NCBI RefSeq assembly: GCF_004310345.1
Contig: NZ_SISK01000005.1
Location: 1-64,000 of the forward strand
From: Paracoccus subflavus
Lineage (GTDB): Bacteria; Pseudomonadota; Alphaproteobacteria; Rhodobacterales; Rhodobacteraceae
DNA length: 64,000 nt
Direction: 5' to 3'
In this document: piece after piece, positions 54,363-63,950 of the stretch
How positions within the stretch are numbered: the stretch's first letter is position 1
How the letters are laid out: each line of letters opens with the position of its first letter
Made by a program: the position numbers and the translations under genes
The notes under the pieces: model-generated
What the model was told of the DNA's origin: nothing
What the model saw: the letters and a program-made list of their open reading frames with translations, nothing else
Databases searched by the model: none

Positions 54363-56242
54363 GCTGCATAGCGGCCGGCGCGAACTACTGCCAAAAGCAA
54401 GGTGAGCGCGGCAGGGGTCATGCCTTCTATTTTTGAAGCTGCTGCCAAGGTGGGCGGTTTGGACAACGACAACTTGGTCTTGAGCTCGGCTGAAAGTCCC
54501 AGGATACTGTCATAATCAAGTTCCCCCGGTAGTGAAAAATTTTCATTTTGCTGTAAAAGCTCCGCGTCTCTGACCTGCCGATGCTCGTAATTCGCGTACA
54601 AAGCATCATTTCTCAATTGCTGAAGCGTAGAAGGATCAAGACCATTACCTTCAGGCCAAAGAGCTTGAGATTCAAGAAGCTGACTTTCGCATTGTCCAAG
54701 CAAGGCGAACAACGAGCGAGACTGACCATCTTGACGTACAGCAAACCCCCGCTTCTCTAAAAAAGAAGGAGAAAAAACGGTCTTCTCGGCAATCTTTCTT
54801 GCCGTTTCATATGCTTCCTGCCGCCGCATGAACATCAGCCTGCGGTTTTCTGACACACATCCAAGAGCAAGTCCAAAAGGCGTCAACCTTTGATCGGCAT
54901 TGTCTGCACGAAGGGTCAGTCGAAATTCGGCCCGAGATGTGAACATACGATAAGGTTCGGTTACCCCACGTCCTATCAGATCATCGACCAGGACCCCGAT
55001 ATAGCTTGTCGTCCGGCTGAAATGAATAGGCTCCTTGCCCAGGGCCTCTGAGGCGGCATTCAAGCCTGCCACCAATCCCTGAGCCGCTGCTTCTTCATAT
55101 CCCGTTGTGCCATTGATCTGTCCAGCGAGGTAAAGACCCCTTGCGGACTTTACCCGCAGGGAGCGATCCAGAGACCGGGGATCAACATAATCGTATTCGA
55201 CTGCATATCCAGGTTGAAGCACAACCGCATTCTCTAATCCCGTCATGCTTCTCACATATCGAATCTGGACATCAACAGGCAGCGACGTTGATATGCCGTT
55301 CGGATAGACAGTATGATCTTCCAGACCTTCTGGCTCAAGGAAAACCTGATGGGCTTCCTTTTCGGCAAACCGTAGCACCTTGTCCTCGATCGAAGGGCAG
55401 TATCGTGGTCCCGTTCCTGAAATATGCCCCCCATACATGGCGGAGCGATCAAGATTCTCCTTGATGATCTCATGCGTGCGCTGATTGGTGTAGGTGATGC
55501 CGCATTCGATTTGCGGCAGGGCGACCCTTTGATTAAGATAGGAAAACAATACTGGATTGTCGTCTCCAGGTTGTGATTCCAATACCACAAAATCGATGGT
55601 GCGCCCATCCAGACGGGGAGGGGTTCCGGTTTTCAAGCGCCCGAGGGGTAGACTCAGTGAGCGGATCGCACCCGCAAGTCCCTTGGATGTCTTGTTACCC
55701 CAACGCCCCGCAGGTCGGCTTTCATCGCCAATATGGATCATTCCATTGAGGAACGTTCCTGTGGTTATCACCACTGTCTTTCCAGATATAGCAGTACCGT
55801 CTGCTAAAACAATGCCATTTATACGGTCGCCCTTTTCAACAAGGCTTTCCACCTCGCCAAAGATCACATCCAGACCCTTCATGCATCTGATGGCATTCCA
55901 GGCATTTTGCCGGTACTGGGCCCGATCCATTTGAGCGCGTGGACCCTGTACGGCCGGCCCCTTTCGTCGGTTCAACAATCGGAACTGAATTCCGGACCGA
56001 TCTGCCAGCACTCCCATCAGCCCATCCAGAGCGTCAATTTCCCGAACAAGATGTCCCTTGCCCAGGCCTCCAATCGCGGGGTTGCAGGACAGGGCTCCGA
56101 TATCGGATTGTTGCATGGTGACAAGGGCCGTAACTGCACCCATTCTTACAGCAGCAGCAGCTGCCTCAAGCCCTGCGTGCCCCCCGCCGATGACGATCAC
56201 ATCATATTGTTTCACGTGAAACACCCCTATTTCCCGATGCAA
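54359..56242 (-). CDS. mnmG: tRNA uridine-5-carboxymethylaminomethyl modification enzyme MnmG
   Basis: A 627-residue FAD protein (formerly GidA) that with MnmE modifies U34 of tRNAs. It has [23 protein letters not shown], the [22 protein letters not shown] cluster and [22 protein letters not shown]. The start is uncertain: ATG 56242 gives [17 protein letters not shown], while GTG 56224 would give [11 protein letters not shown], closer to many relatives. Either way parS lies in the first codons. GC content is well below the surrounding genes (about 47-48% in lines sampled near the 3' end). Confidence 0.95.
   Translation of the reverse strand: MHREIGVFHVKQYDVIVIGGGHAGLEAAAAAVRMGAVTALVTMQQSDIGALSCNPAIGGLGKGHLVREIDALDGLMGVLADRSGIQFRLLNRRKGPAVQGPRAQMDRAQYRQNAWNAIRCMKGLDVIFGEVESLVEKGDRINGIVLADGTAISGKTVVITTGTFLNGMIHIGDESRPAGRWGNKTSKGLAGAIRSLSLPLGRLKTGTPPRLDGRTIDFVVLESQPGDDNPVLFSYLNQRVALPQIECGITYTNQRTHEIIKENLDRSAMYGGHISGTGPRYCPSIEDKVLRFAEKEAHQVFLEPEGLEDHTVYPNGISTSLPVDVQIRYVRSMTGLENAVVLQPGYAVEYDYVDPRSLDRSLRVKSARGLYLAGQINGTTGYEEAAAQGLVAGLNAASEALGKEPIHFSRTTSYIGVLVDDLIGRGVTEPYRMFTSRAEFRLTLRADNADQRLTPFGLALGCVSENRRLMFMRRQEAYETARKIAEKTVFSPSFLEKRGFAVRQDGQSRSLFALLGQCESQLLESQALWPEGNGLDPSTLQQLRNDALYANYEHRQVRDAELLQQNENFSLPGELDYDSILGLSAELKTKLSLSKPPTLAAASKIEGMTPAALTLLLAVVRAGRYAA
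56208..56223. promoter_or_regulatory. parS site in the start of mnmG
   Basis: A second perfect TGTTTCACGTGAAACA palindrome, encoding the FHVKQ residues of MnmG. With the rsmG copy it forms a pair of ParB nucleation sites 1.87 kb apart, about 3-5 kb from the putative origin. Confidence 0.95.
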
Positions 56243-57492
56243 AATGAGGAAAAGATCACATCCAAGTAATCTTCTGCGCCGATTTTGCCAACAAGCCTGT
56301 CAAGAGATACGGCAGCTTGGCGTATGGATTCGGCGATAAGTTCGGCGGGCATGTCTGCTGAAACGTTCACCGCGGATTTTGCCTCTGTCAGAGCATTAAC
56401 TTGCCGGTCATGACTTATCACGGCTGCGTTTGCGGATCGAACAGAAAAAACGCTGTATATCGTTTCCAGAAGTTCTTCCAGCCCTTCACCGGTCAAGGAG
56501 GATACTCCCAAACCTGGTCTGAATGGTCCCTGATCCGTCTTGCTTTGAACTGCCAAATCATCCGGTTGCCACAAAGAGGTGTCGATGACGCCGGTGGGCG
56601 ACAAATGAATCCGAAGATCGGCCCCAGACGCGCGTTGCCGGGCTCGTTCGATCCCGATTTCTTCAAGACTGTCCCCTGCGGTGCGCAGGCCGGCCGTATC
56701 CAAAAAGGAAACGGCCAGCCCTTTCAGATCAATGCGAAGTTCGATGATGTCGCGTGTCGTGCCAGCGATATCTGAAACAATTGCCACATCCCGCCGCGCG
56801 ATCCTGTTTAAAAGGCTGGATTTTCCGGCATTCGGCGGGCCTATGATGGCGACTTCGAAGCCATTCCTGATGCGTTCGGCTGCGGCGTATCCAGAAATCT
56901 GCTTTTGAAGTTCGGTGTGGAATTGATCGAGCAAATCGAACACTTCCGCAGGCACTTCGTCTGGAACGTCCTCGTCAGCGAAATCGACGCTGCTTTCCAC
57001 AAGCGCGCCAGCCCGGATCAGCAGGGATCGCCATTTTTCAGCCATGCGAGAAAGCTCGCCGCTGCTGGTTCGCAACGCCAGACGACGCTGCGATTCCGTT
57101 TCAGCGGCCAGCAAGTCGCCAAGTCCTTCGATCTCGGACAGGTCCATCCGGCCATTGATAAAGGCCCGACGTGTGAACTCTCCCGCTTCGGCAAGCCGCA
57201 CTCCCTGTTCTGCGAGCATATGCCCCACTCGACGGACAATGACTGGGGCGCCATGCAGGTGCAGTTCCACGGTTTCATCGCCCGTAAAACTCTGTTCGTT
57301 TGCAAACCACAGGACTAAGGCTTGATCGACCAAACCCGAATCGTCCTGGATCATCCGTAGATAAGCGTGGCGTGCCTCTGGCATCGGACCCACAAGCCGC
57401 TCGGCAACTGCGCGGGAGCCGTTCCCGCTGATCCGAATAATGGAAACGCCACCCCGCCCGGGCGGAGTGGCTTCGGCATAGATGAGATCCAT
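56227..57492 (-). CDS. mnmE: tRNA modification GTPase MnmE
   Basis: A 421-residue GTPase. The N-terminal folate-binding domain opens [23 protein letters not shown]. The G domain has [31 protein letters not shown] (G1/G2), DTAGLR (G3) and an SKTD-type G4, and the end is the conserved FCIGK. It is shorter than E. coli MnmE (454), as is usual for this class. Overlaps mnmG by 16 bases. Confidence 0.95.
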   Translation of the reverse strand: MDLIYAEATPPGRGGVSIIRISGNGSRAVAERLVGPMPEARHAYLRMIQDDSGLVDQALVLWFANEQSFTGDETVELHLHGAPVIVRRVGHMLAEQGVRLAEAGEFTRRAFINGRMDLSEIEGLGDLLAAETESQRRLALRTSSGELSRMAEKWRSLLIRAGALVESSVDFADEDVPDEVPAEVFDLLDQFHTELQKQISGYAAAERIRNGFEVAIIGPPNAGKSSLLNRIARRDVAIVSDIAGTTRDIIELRIDLKGLAVSFLDTAGLRTAGDSLEEIGIERARQRASGADLRIHLSPTGVIDTSLWQPDDLAVQSKTDQGPFRPGLGVSSLTGEGLEELLETIYSVFSVRSANAAVISHDRQVNALTEAKSAVNVSADMPAELIAESIRQAAVSLDRLVGKIGAEDYLDVIFSSFCIGK

Positions 57493-57502
57493 GACGTCCT
57501 CG

Positions 57503-58774
57503 TCAGGCGTTCATCGAATCGAAGAATTCCGCATTCGATTTGGTTTGCTTCAACTTCGAGATCAGGAATTCAATCGCATCCGTAGTGCCCATCGGGTTGA
57601 GAATGCGACGCAGCAGATAGGTCTTTTGCAGATCCTTGGCATCAACCAGCAACTCTTCCTTTCGGGTTCCGGATTTCAAGATATCCATCGCCGGGAACAC
57701 GCGCTTGTCAGCCACCTTGCGATCCAGAACGATCTCGCTGTTGCCGGTGCCCTTGAATTCCTCGAAAATGACCTCGTCCATGCGCGATCCTGTATCGATC
57801 AGCGCCGTCGCGATGATGGTCAGCGAACCGCCTTCTTCGATATTGCGGGCTGCCCCAAAGAATCGTTTGGGCCGTTGCAGCGCATTCGCATCGACACCCC
57901 CGGTCAGAACCTTCCCAGAACTTGGAACGACCGTATTGAAAGCCCTACCAAGTCTTGTGATCGAGTCCAGTAGGATAACTACATCTCGTTTATGTTCGAC
58001 CAGACGCTTGGCTTTTTCAATCACCATTTCAGACACGGCGACATGTCGGCTGGCCGGTTCGTCAAAGGTCGAGGATACGACCTCTCCCTTGACCGACCGC
58101 TGCATGTCGGTGACTTCCTCGGGGCGCTCGTCGATCAGCAGGACGATCAGATAGCATTCGGGATGATTGCGCGCGATCGAATGGGCGATGTTCTGCAACA
58201 GCACCGTTTTGCCGGTTCGCGGTGGTGCCACGATCAGCGATCGCTGGCCCTTGCCGATCGGGGACACCAGGTCGATGATCCTGGCCGAACGATCCTTGAG
58301 CGTCGGATCCTCGATCTCCATCTTCAACCGCTCGTCCGGATAAAGCGGGGTCAGGTTGTCGAAAGCGACCTTGTGGCGGGCTTTTTCCGGATCTTCGAAG
58401 TTGATCCTTTCCACCTTGGTCAAGGCAAAATAACGCTCGTTTTCTCCGGGCGCGCGGATTACGCCTTCAACCGTGTCACCGGTCCGCAGGCTGTGCTGGC
58501 GGATCATGTCGGGGCTGACATAGATGTCGTCCGGACCGGGCAGATAATTCGCCGCCGTGGACCGCAGAAAGCCGAAACCGTCCTGAACGACCTCCAAGAC
58601 GCCGTCCCCGCCGATGTCGAAACCTTCCTCGGCATGTTCTTTCAGGATCGAGAACATCATCTCGCCCTTACGCATGGTCGAGGCGTTCTCGATTTCCCAC
58701 TCCTCGGCCAGGGACAGCAGCTCGGCTGGGCTTTTCGCCTTGAGTTCGGCGAGATTGAGACGTTCTTCGGTCAT
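57503..58774 (-). CDS. rho: Transcription termination factor Rho
   Basis: A 423-residue hexameric RNA helicase. It starts [26 protein letters not shown]. The RNA-binding cold-shock-like domain has [22 protein letters not shown], Walker A is [15 protein letters not shown], Walker [17 protein letters not shown], and the R-loop region [16 protein letters not shown] is present. Start 58774 excludes a non-conserved extension of the frame. It lies 10 bases upstream of mnmE and follows hemJ, a gene order common in alphaproteobacteria. Confidence 0.96.
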   Translation of the reverse strand: MTEERLNLAELKAKSPAELLSLAEEWEIENASTMRKGEMMFSILKEHAEEGFDIGGDGVLEVVQDGFGFLRSTAANYLPGPDDIYVSPDMIRQHSLRTGDTVEGVIRAPGENERYFALTKVERINFEDPEKARHKVAFDNLTPLYPDERLKMEIEDPTLKDRSARIIDLVSPIGKGQRSLIVAPPRTGKTVLLQNIAHSIARNHPECYLIVLLIDERPEEVTDMQRSVKGEVVSSTFDEPASRHVAVSEMVIEKAKRLVEHKRDVVILLDSITRLGRAFNTVVPSSGKVLTGGVDANALQRPKRFFGAARNIEEGGSLTIIATALIDTGSRMDEVIFEEFKGTGNSEIVLDRKVADKRVFPAMDILKSGTRKEELLVDAKDLQKTYLLRRILNPMGTTDAIEFLISKLKQTKSNAEFFDSMNA

Positions 58775-58894
58775 GAGATCACCATGCACGCAATCTTTGC
58801 GCGGCTGGATGGAATATGGACTGGAAATTCCCATGCCGGACGGCCGGGATTTTGGGCGGCATATGCGGCGCAACGCTCGAAGTCAATCTTTTCG

Positions 58895-59338
58895 TCAGAA
58901 TTTGACGATCACCGATACCACGATGCCGACCATCAGCAGGGTCGGAACCTCGTTCATGATGCGATAGCGCCGTCCGGAATGGCCTTGTCGGGCCTGCAAC
59001 AGCCGCCGTTGGCGCGCGCACCACATGTGAAACCAGGTCATTCCCAGAACGCAGGCAGCCTTGGTCCATGGCCAGGCCATCGACCAGTCGACGATCCCTG
59101 GTGTCAGCACCAGAAACAAGCCGCTGACCCAGGTGGCGATCATGGCGGGGTTCATGATCAGGCGGAGCAACTTGTCTTCCATGACGACAAAGCTGCCGGC
59201 CGGTTCCGGGGTCTGGCCACGCTCGGCATGATAGACGAACAGACGGGGCAGATAGAACAGCCCGGCCATCCAGGAAATCACCGCCATAACGTGGAACGCC
59301 TTGGCATAGGGATAGATCAGGGCCAGCCAGTCGGTCAT
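58895..59338 (-). CDS. hemJ: Protoporphyrinogen oxidase HemJ
   Basis: A 147-residue membrane protein with four hydrophobic segments. It has the conserved AFHVMAVISWMAGLFYLPRLFVYH near the N-terminus, with the His and Arg residues needed for haem binding in characterised HemJ, and the LLRLIMNPAMIATWVSGLF segment. It oxidises protoporphyrinogen IX in haem synthesis. First gene left of the putative origin and transcribed away from it. Confidence 0.93.
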   Translation of the reverse strand: MTDWLALIYPYAKAFHVMAVISWMAGLFYLPRLFVYHAERGQTPEPAGSFVVMEDKLLRLIMNPAMIATWVSGLFLVLTPGIVDWSMAWPWTKAACVLGMTWFHMWCARQRRLLQARQGHSGRRYRIMNEVPTLLMVGIVVSVIVKF

Positions 59339-59391
59339 CAGCCATCACTTAAAATAAAGAGAAAAGAAAAGGATGTTGTCGATGTAGGGCC

Positions 59392-59400
59392 TGTGGACAA
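59392..59400 (-). promoter_or_regulatory. DnaA box, one mismatch
   Basis: TGTGGACAA on the plus strand, that is TTGTCCACA on the minus strand, one base from TTATCCACA. Confidence 0.65.
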
Positions 59401-59510
59401 AAGGATAAAGGGAAAATCCCCCGCATCGTCCCCATGTTCCTTTCTTGTGGAAAGAATCGGGAAGATCCGCCAAGAAGCAAGAATTTTCTTTTAATAACAA
59501 TATTCTGTAA

Positions 59511-59519
59511 TGTGGATAA
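59511..59519 (-). promoter_or_regulatory. DnaA box, exact consensus
   Basis: TGTGGATAA on the plus strand, the complement of TTATCCACA. It is directly beside the AT-rich stretch 59481-59510, the usual placement of a high-affinity box next to the unwinding element. Confidence 0.88.
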
Positions 59520-59547
59520 CTGTGGGGATCGCCCCTTTGGGGGCGAC

Positions 59548-59556
59548 CTGTCCACA
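59548..59556 (+). promoter_or_regulatory. DnaA box, two mismatches
   Basis: CTGTCCACA, two bases from consensus, facing the exact box across a GC-rich inverted repeat. Confidence 0.5.
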
Positions 59557-59694
59557 GATCACGAATTTCAGCTTGTCCGACTTGCTCACATGTGGGTCGA
59601 ACACCGTCGTTCGCTGGAGGTTCCAGGCCACTTTCAGGCGGTTGCGACAGGGTCGCCTGCTGCCCCCATGATTCGACCCGATTCCCCCCGGATC

Positions 59695-59703
59695 TTGTCC
59701 ACA
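59695..59703 (+). promoter_or_regulatory. DnaA box, one mismatch
   Basis: TTGTCCACA, one base from consensus, near the aroE side of the origin region. Confidence 0.65.
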
Positions 59704-59797
59704 GACAGCGCGCCGATTGATCCGATCTGACGCAAAAGGCGGCTTTTTTCTTGCCGGCCGGTATGCGTAATGTGACCCAGACGCCAAGGACCGTTCG

Positions 59798-60649
59798 ATG
59801 ACAGAAGACCAGCCAGACCGCCTGTTGCATGTTCCGCTTGCCGGCCTGATCGGAATGCCTGTCGCGCATTCACGCTCTCCGCGTCTGCATGGGCACTGGC
59901 TGCGCCGCCATGCAATCGCCGGTCATTACGTCCCGATGCCCGTGATGCCAGAACATCTGGCCGAGGTGCTGCGAGTCCTGCCCCGGCTGGGATTCGTGGG
60001 CGTCAACGTCACCATCCCGCACAAAGAGGCCGTGCTGACGCTGGCCGATGCCGTGACCGATCGCGCCGCCCTGATCGGGGCGGCCAATACGCTTATCTTC
60101 CGCCCTGATGGCAAGATTCATGCAGACAATACCGACGGCTATGGTTTTATTGCCAATCTGCGTCAGAATGCCCCCGACTGGCAGCCCGATGCCGGCCCCG
60201 CGGCGGTGATCGGCGCCGGCGGGGCAGCGCGGGCCGTGGTGGCTTCGCTGCTGGACAGCGGAGTGCGCGAGTTGCGCATAAGCAACCGCACCCGCATCCG
60301 GTCCGAACAGATCAAGGCCGAATTCGGCGCCCGGTTGACGGTTTATGACTGGGCGCAGGCCGGCAACATGCTGGACGGGGCGGCCACGGTGGTGAATGCA
60401 ACCTCATTGGGAATGACGGGCAAGCAGCCGTTGCGCGTTCCGCTGGACGCGCTCTCGCCCGGTGCCCTTGTGACCGATCTGGTCTATACGCCGCTCATGA
60501 CGCCCTTTCTGCTGGAATCCCAGGCGCGTGGGTGCCGGGTGGTCGATGGGTTGGGAATGCTGTTGCATCAGGCCGCACCCGGATTCGAGCGTTGGTTCGG
60601 CCCCCGTCCCGAGGTTGACGAGGATCTGCGCCGGGCCGTTCTGGAATGA
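59798..60649 (+). CDS. aroE: Shikimate dehydrogenase
   Basis: A 283-residue NADP enzyme of the shikimate pathway. It has GLIGMPVAHSRSPRLHGHWL (shikimate-binding Ser pair), GVNVTIPHKEAVL with the catalytic Lys, NTLIF and DNTDGYGF, and the nucleotide motif VIGAGGAARAVVASL. First gene right of the origin. The maf gene that often precedes aroE in this neighbourhood is absent. Overlaps coaE by four bases. Confidence 0.95.
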   Translation: MTEDQPDRLLHVPLAGLIGMPVAHSRSPRLHGHWLRRHAIAGHYVPMPVMPEHLAEVLRVLPRLGFVGVNVTIPHKEAVLTLADAVTDRAALIGAANTLIFRPDGKIHADNTDGYGFIANLRQNAPDWQPDAGPAAVIGAGGAARAVVASLLDSGVRELRISNRTRIRSEQIKAEFGARLTVYDWAQAGNMLDGAATVVNATSLGMTGKQPLRVPLDALSPGALVTDLVYTPLMTPFLLESQARGCRVVDGLGMLLHQAAPGFERWFGPRPEVDEDLRRAVLE

Positions 60650-61233
60650 CCTTTCGCCTGGGCCTGACCGGCGGCATCGGCATGGGCAAGTCAACGACAG
60701 CACAGATGTTTCGTGACCTTGGCCATCCGGTCTGGGATGCGGACGAAGCCGTGCACCGGCTTTACGCCCCCGGGGGGGCCGCCGTAGGTCCGGTTTCGGG
60801 GGCCTTTCCCTCCGCCCTTCGGGATGGCGCCATCGACCGGGATGCGCTGAAGGCTGTTATGGCACGCGATCCGGCCGCGCTGGACCGCCTGGGGGCCATC
60901 GTGCATCCGCTGGTGGCCGAAGACCGTGCAGCCTTTATGACATCTCATGCTTGCGCCCCCTTGGTGGTTCTGGACATTCCCCTGCTTTACGAAAATGGCT
61001 ATCAGACCCAGGTGGACGGGGTGGCGGTGGTTTCGGCCCCCATGCATGTGCAGCGGCAGCGGGTGCTGGAACGGCCGGGCATGACGGAGGATCTGCTTTC
61101 CCTCATCCTGTCGCGTCAGATGCCCGATGCGGATAAGCGGGCCCGTGCAGACTGGATCATCCCCACCGACAGTCTCGAAGGTGCCCGCCAGACCGTCGAC
61201 CGCATCGTGAAGGAGATCGTAGCGCGTGCGTGA
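60646..61233 (+). CDS. coaE: Dephospho-CoA kinase
   Basis: A 195-residue kinase for the last step of coenzyme A synthesis. It begins MTFRLGLTGGIGMGKSTTAQMF with the P-loop, then VWDADEAVHRLY and VVLDIPLLYENG. Between aroE and dnaQ, overlapping both, in the aroE-coaE-dnaQ order common in alphaproteobacteria. Confidence 0.96.
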   Translation: MTFRLGLTGGIGMGKSTTAQMFRDLGHPVWDADEAVHRLYAPGGAAVGPVSGAFPSALRDGAIDRDALKAVMARDPAALDRLGAIVHPLVAEDRAAFMTSHACAPLVVLDIPLLYENGYQTQVDGVAVVSAPMHVQRQRVLERPGMTEDLLSLILSRQMPDADKRARADWIIPTDSLEGARQTVDRIVKEIVARA

Positions 61234-61930
61234 AATCGTCATGGATACCGAAACCACCGGCTTCGACGCCGACAAGGATGACCGCATCGTCGAGATCGGC
61301 GGCATCGAGCTGGTAAATCACCTGCCCACGGGGCGGACCTTTCACGTCTACATCAATCCCGAACGGCCGATGCCCAAGGATGCGTTCGAGGTGCATGGCC
61401 TGGGCGACGATTTCCTGCGCGACAAGCCGAAATTCGCAGAGATCGTGCAGCAGTTCGTCGATTTCATCGGCGACGACGCCCGGCTGGTGATCCACAATGC
61501 CAGCTTCGACATGAAATTTCTCAACGCCGAATTGCGCCGTCTCGGCCGACCCGCCCTGCCCTGGTCGCGTGCTTTGGATACCTTGGCCCTTGCTCGGGAA
61601 AAGTTTCCCGGCGCGCCCGCCTCGCTTGATGCGTTGTGCCGCAGGTTCGGCGTGGACAACTCCAACCGCCAGCGGCATGGCGCGCTTCTGGACAGCGAAC
61701 TGTTGGCCGAGGTGTATTTGGAACTGATCGGCGGCCGCCAGCCCGATCTGGTGCTGGACGGACCCGCCGCAGGCGGTCCTTCTTCGGGTCCACAGGCAGG
61801 TGCGACACGGCATCACGCCCGGCGCCCGGTGCCTCTGCCCCCGCGCCTGACCGAGGCCGAGGCGGCGGCTCATGCCGAATTTGTCGCACGACTGGGCGAA
61901 AGTGCGGTCTGGTCGCGTTACACCGGTTGA
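61226..61930 (+). CDS. dnaQ: DNA polymerase III epsilon subunit (proofreading 3'-5' exonuclease)
   Basis: A 234-residue DEDDh exonuclease. Exo I MDTETTG is at the start, exo II LVIHNASFDMKFLNAEL in the middle, and exo III RHGALLDSELLAEVYL towards the end, followed by a polymerase-binding tail. GTG start at 61226, eight bases before the coaE stop ends; the family N-terminus MREIVMDTETTG supports it. Confidence 0.95.
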   Translation: MREIVMDTETTGFDADKDDRIVEIGGIELVNHLPTGRTFHVYINPERPMPKDAFEVHGLGDDFLRDKPKFAEIVQQFVDFIGDDARLVIHNASFDMKFLNAELRRLGRPALPWSRALDTLALAREKFPGAPASLDALCRRFGVDNSNRQRHGALLDSELLAEVYLELIGGRQPDLVLDGPAAGGPSSGPQAGATRHHARRPVPLPPRLTEAEAAAHAEFVARLGESAVWSRYTG

Positions 61931-61989
61931 CAGACCTAGCGGGGCGATGGCGCGATGACCGATGAACACCCCAGGAAACGGATGGACCG

Positions 61990-62880
61990 ATGCTGACCAT
62001 GCTGCGCGAGATCTGGGCCTTTTGGGGCGCGATCTTCGAACGCATGGACAAGATCCACATGGGTCTGATCGCGGCGGGTGTCGCCTTCTATGCCATGTTC
62101 GCGGTTTTTCCCGGGCTGGCCGCCATCATCGCGTTGTGGAGTCTGTGGTTCGATCCCGGGGTCATCACCACCTATCTGGATGTAGCGCATGAATTCCTGC
62201 CCAACGACGCGGCCGATCTGATCGATGGGCAGATCCTGTCGCTGACCTCTCCGGAACGCAATTCGGTTGGCTGGGCCTCATTCGTGTCCTTCATGGTCGC
62301 CACCATCGCGGCCCGCGCCGGTGTGGATGCCCTGGTGCGGGGCCTGAACGCGGCCTATGGGGTGCGTGCCCATTCGACGATCTTCGGCTTCATGCTGGCC
62401 TATGCGCTGACGCTGGCCATTGTCGGCATTTCGCTGGCAGGACTGGCAACCATCGTGCTTGTCCCGGTCCTGCTCAACTACTCGGTCTTTGCCGAAGTAC
62501 GGGCCTGGGTGGTTGCCGGTCTGCCGTGGGGGGCCATGTTCCTGCTGGTGATCCTGGCCATCGGCATCCTGTACCGCTATGGCCCGAACGTGAAGACGCC
62601 CCGCACCCCCGTCTTTACCTGGGGCGCCTTTTTCGCTGCCGCGCTGTGGGCCGTGGCCTCGGTCGCGTTCTCGGCCTATCTCAGCAGTTTCAACAGCTAC
62701 AACCGCATCTATGGGTCTATCGGCACCGTCGTGGCGCTGCTGATGTGGTTCTATCTGGCGGGATTTTCCGTGCTGCTGGGCGCGCTCATTAATGTCGAAC
62801 TGGCCCGCCGCCGCCGCGTCCGCGCCGCGCGCGAGGCGCGGGCATCGGTGGTGGCCGACATTCGAAAGGCGGCGGAATGA
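61990..62880 (+). CDS. YihY/BrkB-family inner membrane protein
   Basis: A 296-residue protein with six hydrophobic segments. It shows the family pattern GLIAAGVAFYAMFAVFPGLAAIIALW near the N-terminus, RYGPNVKTPRTPVFTWGAFFAAALW in the middle and LLMWFYLAGFSVLLGALINVE. A basic Arg-rich tail follows. Long misannotated as ribonuclease BN; true function unknown. Stands alone between dnaQ and the convergent phyR. Confidence 0.9.
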   Translation: MLTMLREIWAFWGAIFERMDKIHMGLIAAGVAFYAMFAVFPGLAAIIALWSLWFDPGVITTYLDVAHEFLPNDAADLIDGQILSLTSPERNSVGWASFVSFMVATIAARAGVDALVRGLNAAYGVRAHSTIFGFMLAYALTLAIVGISLAGLATIVLVPVLLNYSVFAEVRAWVVAGLPWGAMFLLVILAIGILYRYGPNVKTPRTPVFTWGAFFAAALWAVASVAFSAYLSSFNSYNRIYGSIGTVVALLMWFYLAGFSVLLGALINVELARRRRVRAAREARASVVADIRKAAE

Positions 62881-62901
62881 CCCGCCGCCCGCCGGCCCGG
62901 A

Positions 62902-63708
62902 TCAGGCCGCGTCAAGCCCCTCGGTCGAGGCGAAGAACATTGCCTGGCTGACGGCAGAACGGACCTGTTCCTCGTTATAGGGCTTCGAGATCAGAAAGGC
63001 CGGTTCGGGCCTTTCGCCGGTCAGCAGCCGTTCGGGGAAAGCGGTGATGAAGATCACCGGAATGTCGCCCAGTTCGCGCAAAAGTTCGTTCACAGCGTCG
63101 ATGCCCGACGATCCGTCCGCCAACTGGATATCGGCCAGGATCAGGTCCGGGCGGCTCTGACCCGCCAGTTCGATCGCGGCGGCATGGGTGCGCGCCACGC
63201 CTGTCACCTCGTGGCCCATGGTCTGCACGATGCCCTTCAGATCCATGGCGATGATCATTTCGTCCTCGATCACCATCACCTTGCCGCGCAACGAGGCGCT
63301 CATCTCGGACAGGGCGATGCCCACCAGCTCCTCGGCTTCGGCGGCGTCGATCTGCATGACCCGGCCGATCTGGTCAAAGTGCAGTTCCTCGATGGTGCGC
63401 AGCAGCAGCGCCTCGCGCGAATTGGCGGTCAGGCCGCGCAGGTGATCCTGGGCACGCCGTTCCCGGGCGGTGCGGTCGGTTTCGTCGATTGGCTGGCCCG
63501 AACTTTGCCAGATCGCGTGAAAGGTGCGGAACAGCCCGATGCGGGTGTCCTCTTTGTCTTGAAGGATCGACCGGTCCGACAGGATCGCTTCAAGGGTTGC
63601 GGCGGCATAGTTGTCACCGGCGCGCTGACTGCCCGTCAGGGCACGCGCGTAGCGCCGCAGATAGGGCAGCTCTCGTGCGACGGCCTGGGCAAGATCGGCT
63701 GACGACAT
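62902..63708 (-). CDS. phyR: General stress response regulator PhyR
   Basis: A 268-residue two-part regulator. Residues 1 to about 140 are a sigma-factor-like domain (YLRRYARALTGSQRAGDNYAAATLE; LLLRTIEELHFDQIGRVMQI). Residues about 143-265 are a receiver domain with acidic pocket EDE (148-150), phospho-acceptor D193 in LILADIQLADG, and SKP lysine. On phosphorylation it binds the anti-sigma factor NepR and frees EcfG. The ATG at 63708 has an AAGGATG site. It is divergent from nepR, the standard arrangement. Confidence 0.96.
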   Translation of the reverse strand: MSSADLAQAVARELPYLRRYARALTGSQRAGDNYAAATLEAILSDRSILQDKEDTRIGLFRTFHAIWQSSGQPIDETDRTARERRAQDHLRGLTANSREALLLRTIEELHFDQIGRVMQIDAAEAEELVGIALSEMSASLRGKVMVIEDEMIIAMDLKGIVQTMGHEVTGVARTHAAAIELAGQSRPDLILADIQLADGSSGIDAVNELLRELGDIPVIFITAFPERLLTGERPEPAFLISKPYNEEQVRSAVSQAMFFASTEGLDAA

Positions 63709-63738
63709 ATCTTCACATCCTTAATTCGCATGTTGCGC

Positions 63739-63764
63739 GGAACCTGTGGTAACCCCTACAGGTT
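63739..63764 (+). promoter_or_regulatory. EcfG-type promoter of nepR
   Basis: GGAAC (63739-63743), 17 bases, GGTT (63761-63764), about 40 bases before the nepR ATG. Autoregulation of nepR-ecfG by EcfG is known in related bacteria. Confidence 0.7.
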
Positions 63765-63803
63765 GGTGGATGTGCGCACAAGATTTCCGGGACTACCAAA
63801 ATA

Positions 63804-63950
63804 ATGACTTCGAAGCGAGATGATCGTCGCAAGGCGGCAGTCGAAAAGCAGATCGACGAGAATCTGCGGCGTGCCTATGAACAGGACGCGACCGAACAGA
63901 TTCCCGATCGTTTTCTTGCCCTTCTCGAACAACTGCGTGAGCAGAAGTGA
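63804..63950 (+). CDS. nepR: Anti-sigma factor NepR
   Basis: A 48-residue protein. The core QIDENLRRAYEQD and EQIPDRFLALLEQLREQ match the two NepR helices (IGxxLRxxYxxv...PxPDRFxxLLxxL) that hold EcfG until PhyR-P displaces them. It is shorter than most NepRs (about 60 residues) because the N-terminal tail is nearly absent. Divergent from phyR and preceded by an EcfG-type promoter. The sigma factor gene should follow just past the window. Confidence 0.9.
   Translation: MTSKRDDRRKAAVEKQIDENLRRAYEQDATEQIPDRFLALLEQLREQK

Larger units (their letters stand above)
59341..59797. other. Probable chromosomal replication origin (oriC)
   Basis: A 457-bp gene-free region between divergent hemJ and aroE. 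It holds one exact DnaA box (59511-59519) and near-consensus boxes at 59392-59400, 59548-59556 and 59695-59703. An AT-rich stretch at about 59481-59510 could unwind, a GC-rich inverted repeat TCGCCCC/GGGGCGA lies at 59529-59546, and three GANTC sites (59454, 59670, 59680) suit CcrM-type methylation. Flanking genes diverge from it, and parS/parAB lie within 8 kb. The small antisense frames across it are not genes. Confidence 0.85.

Noticed and set aside
59345..59869. 174-codon minus-strand frame across the hemJ-aroE gap
   Set aside because: It covers the DnaA boxes and the AT-rich stretch and overlaps aroE. The translation resembles no protein and changes composition along its length.
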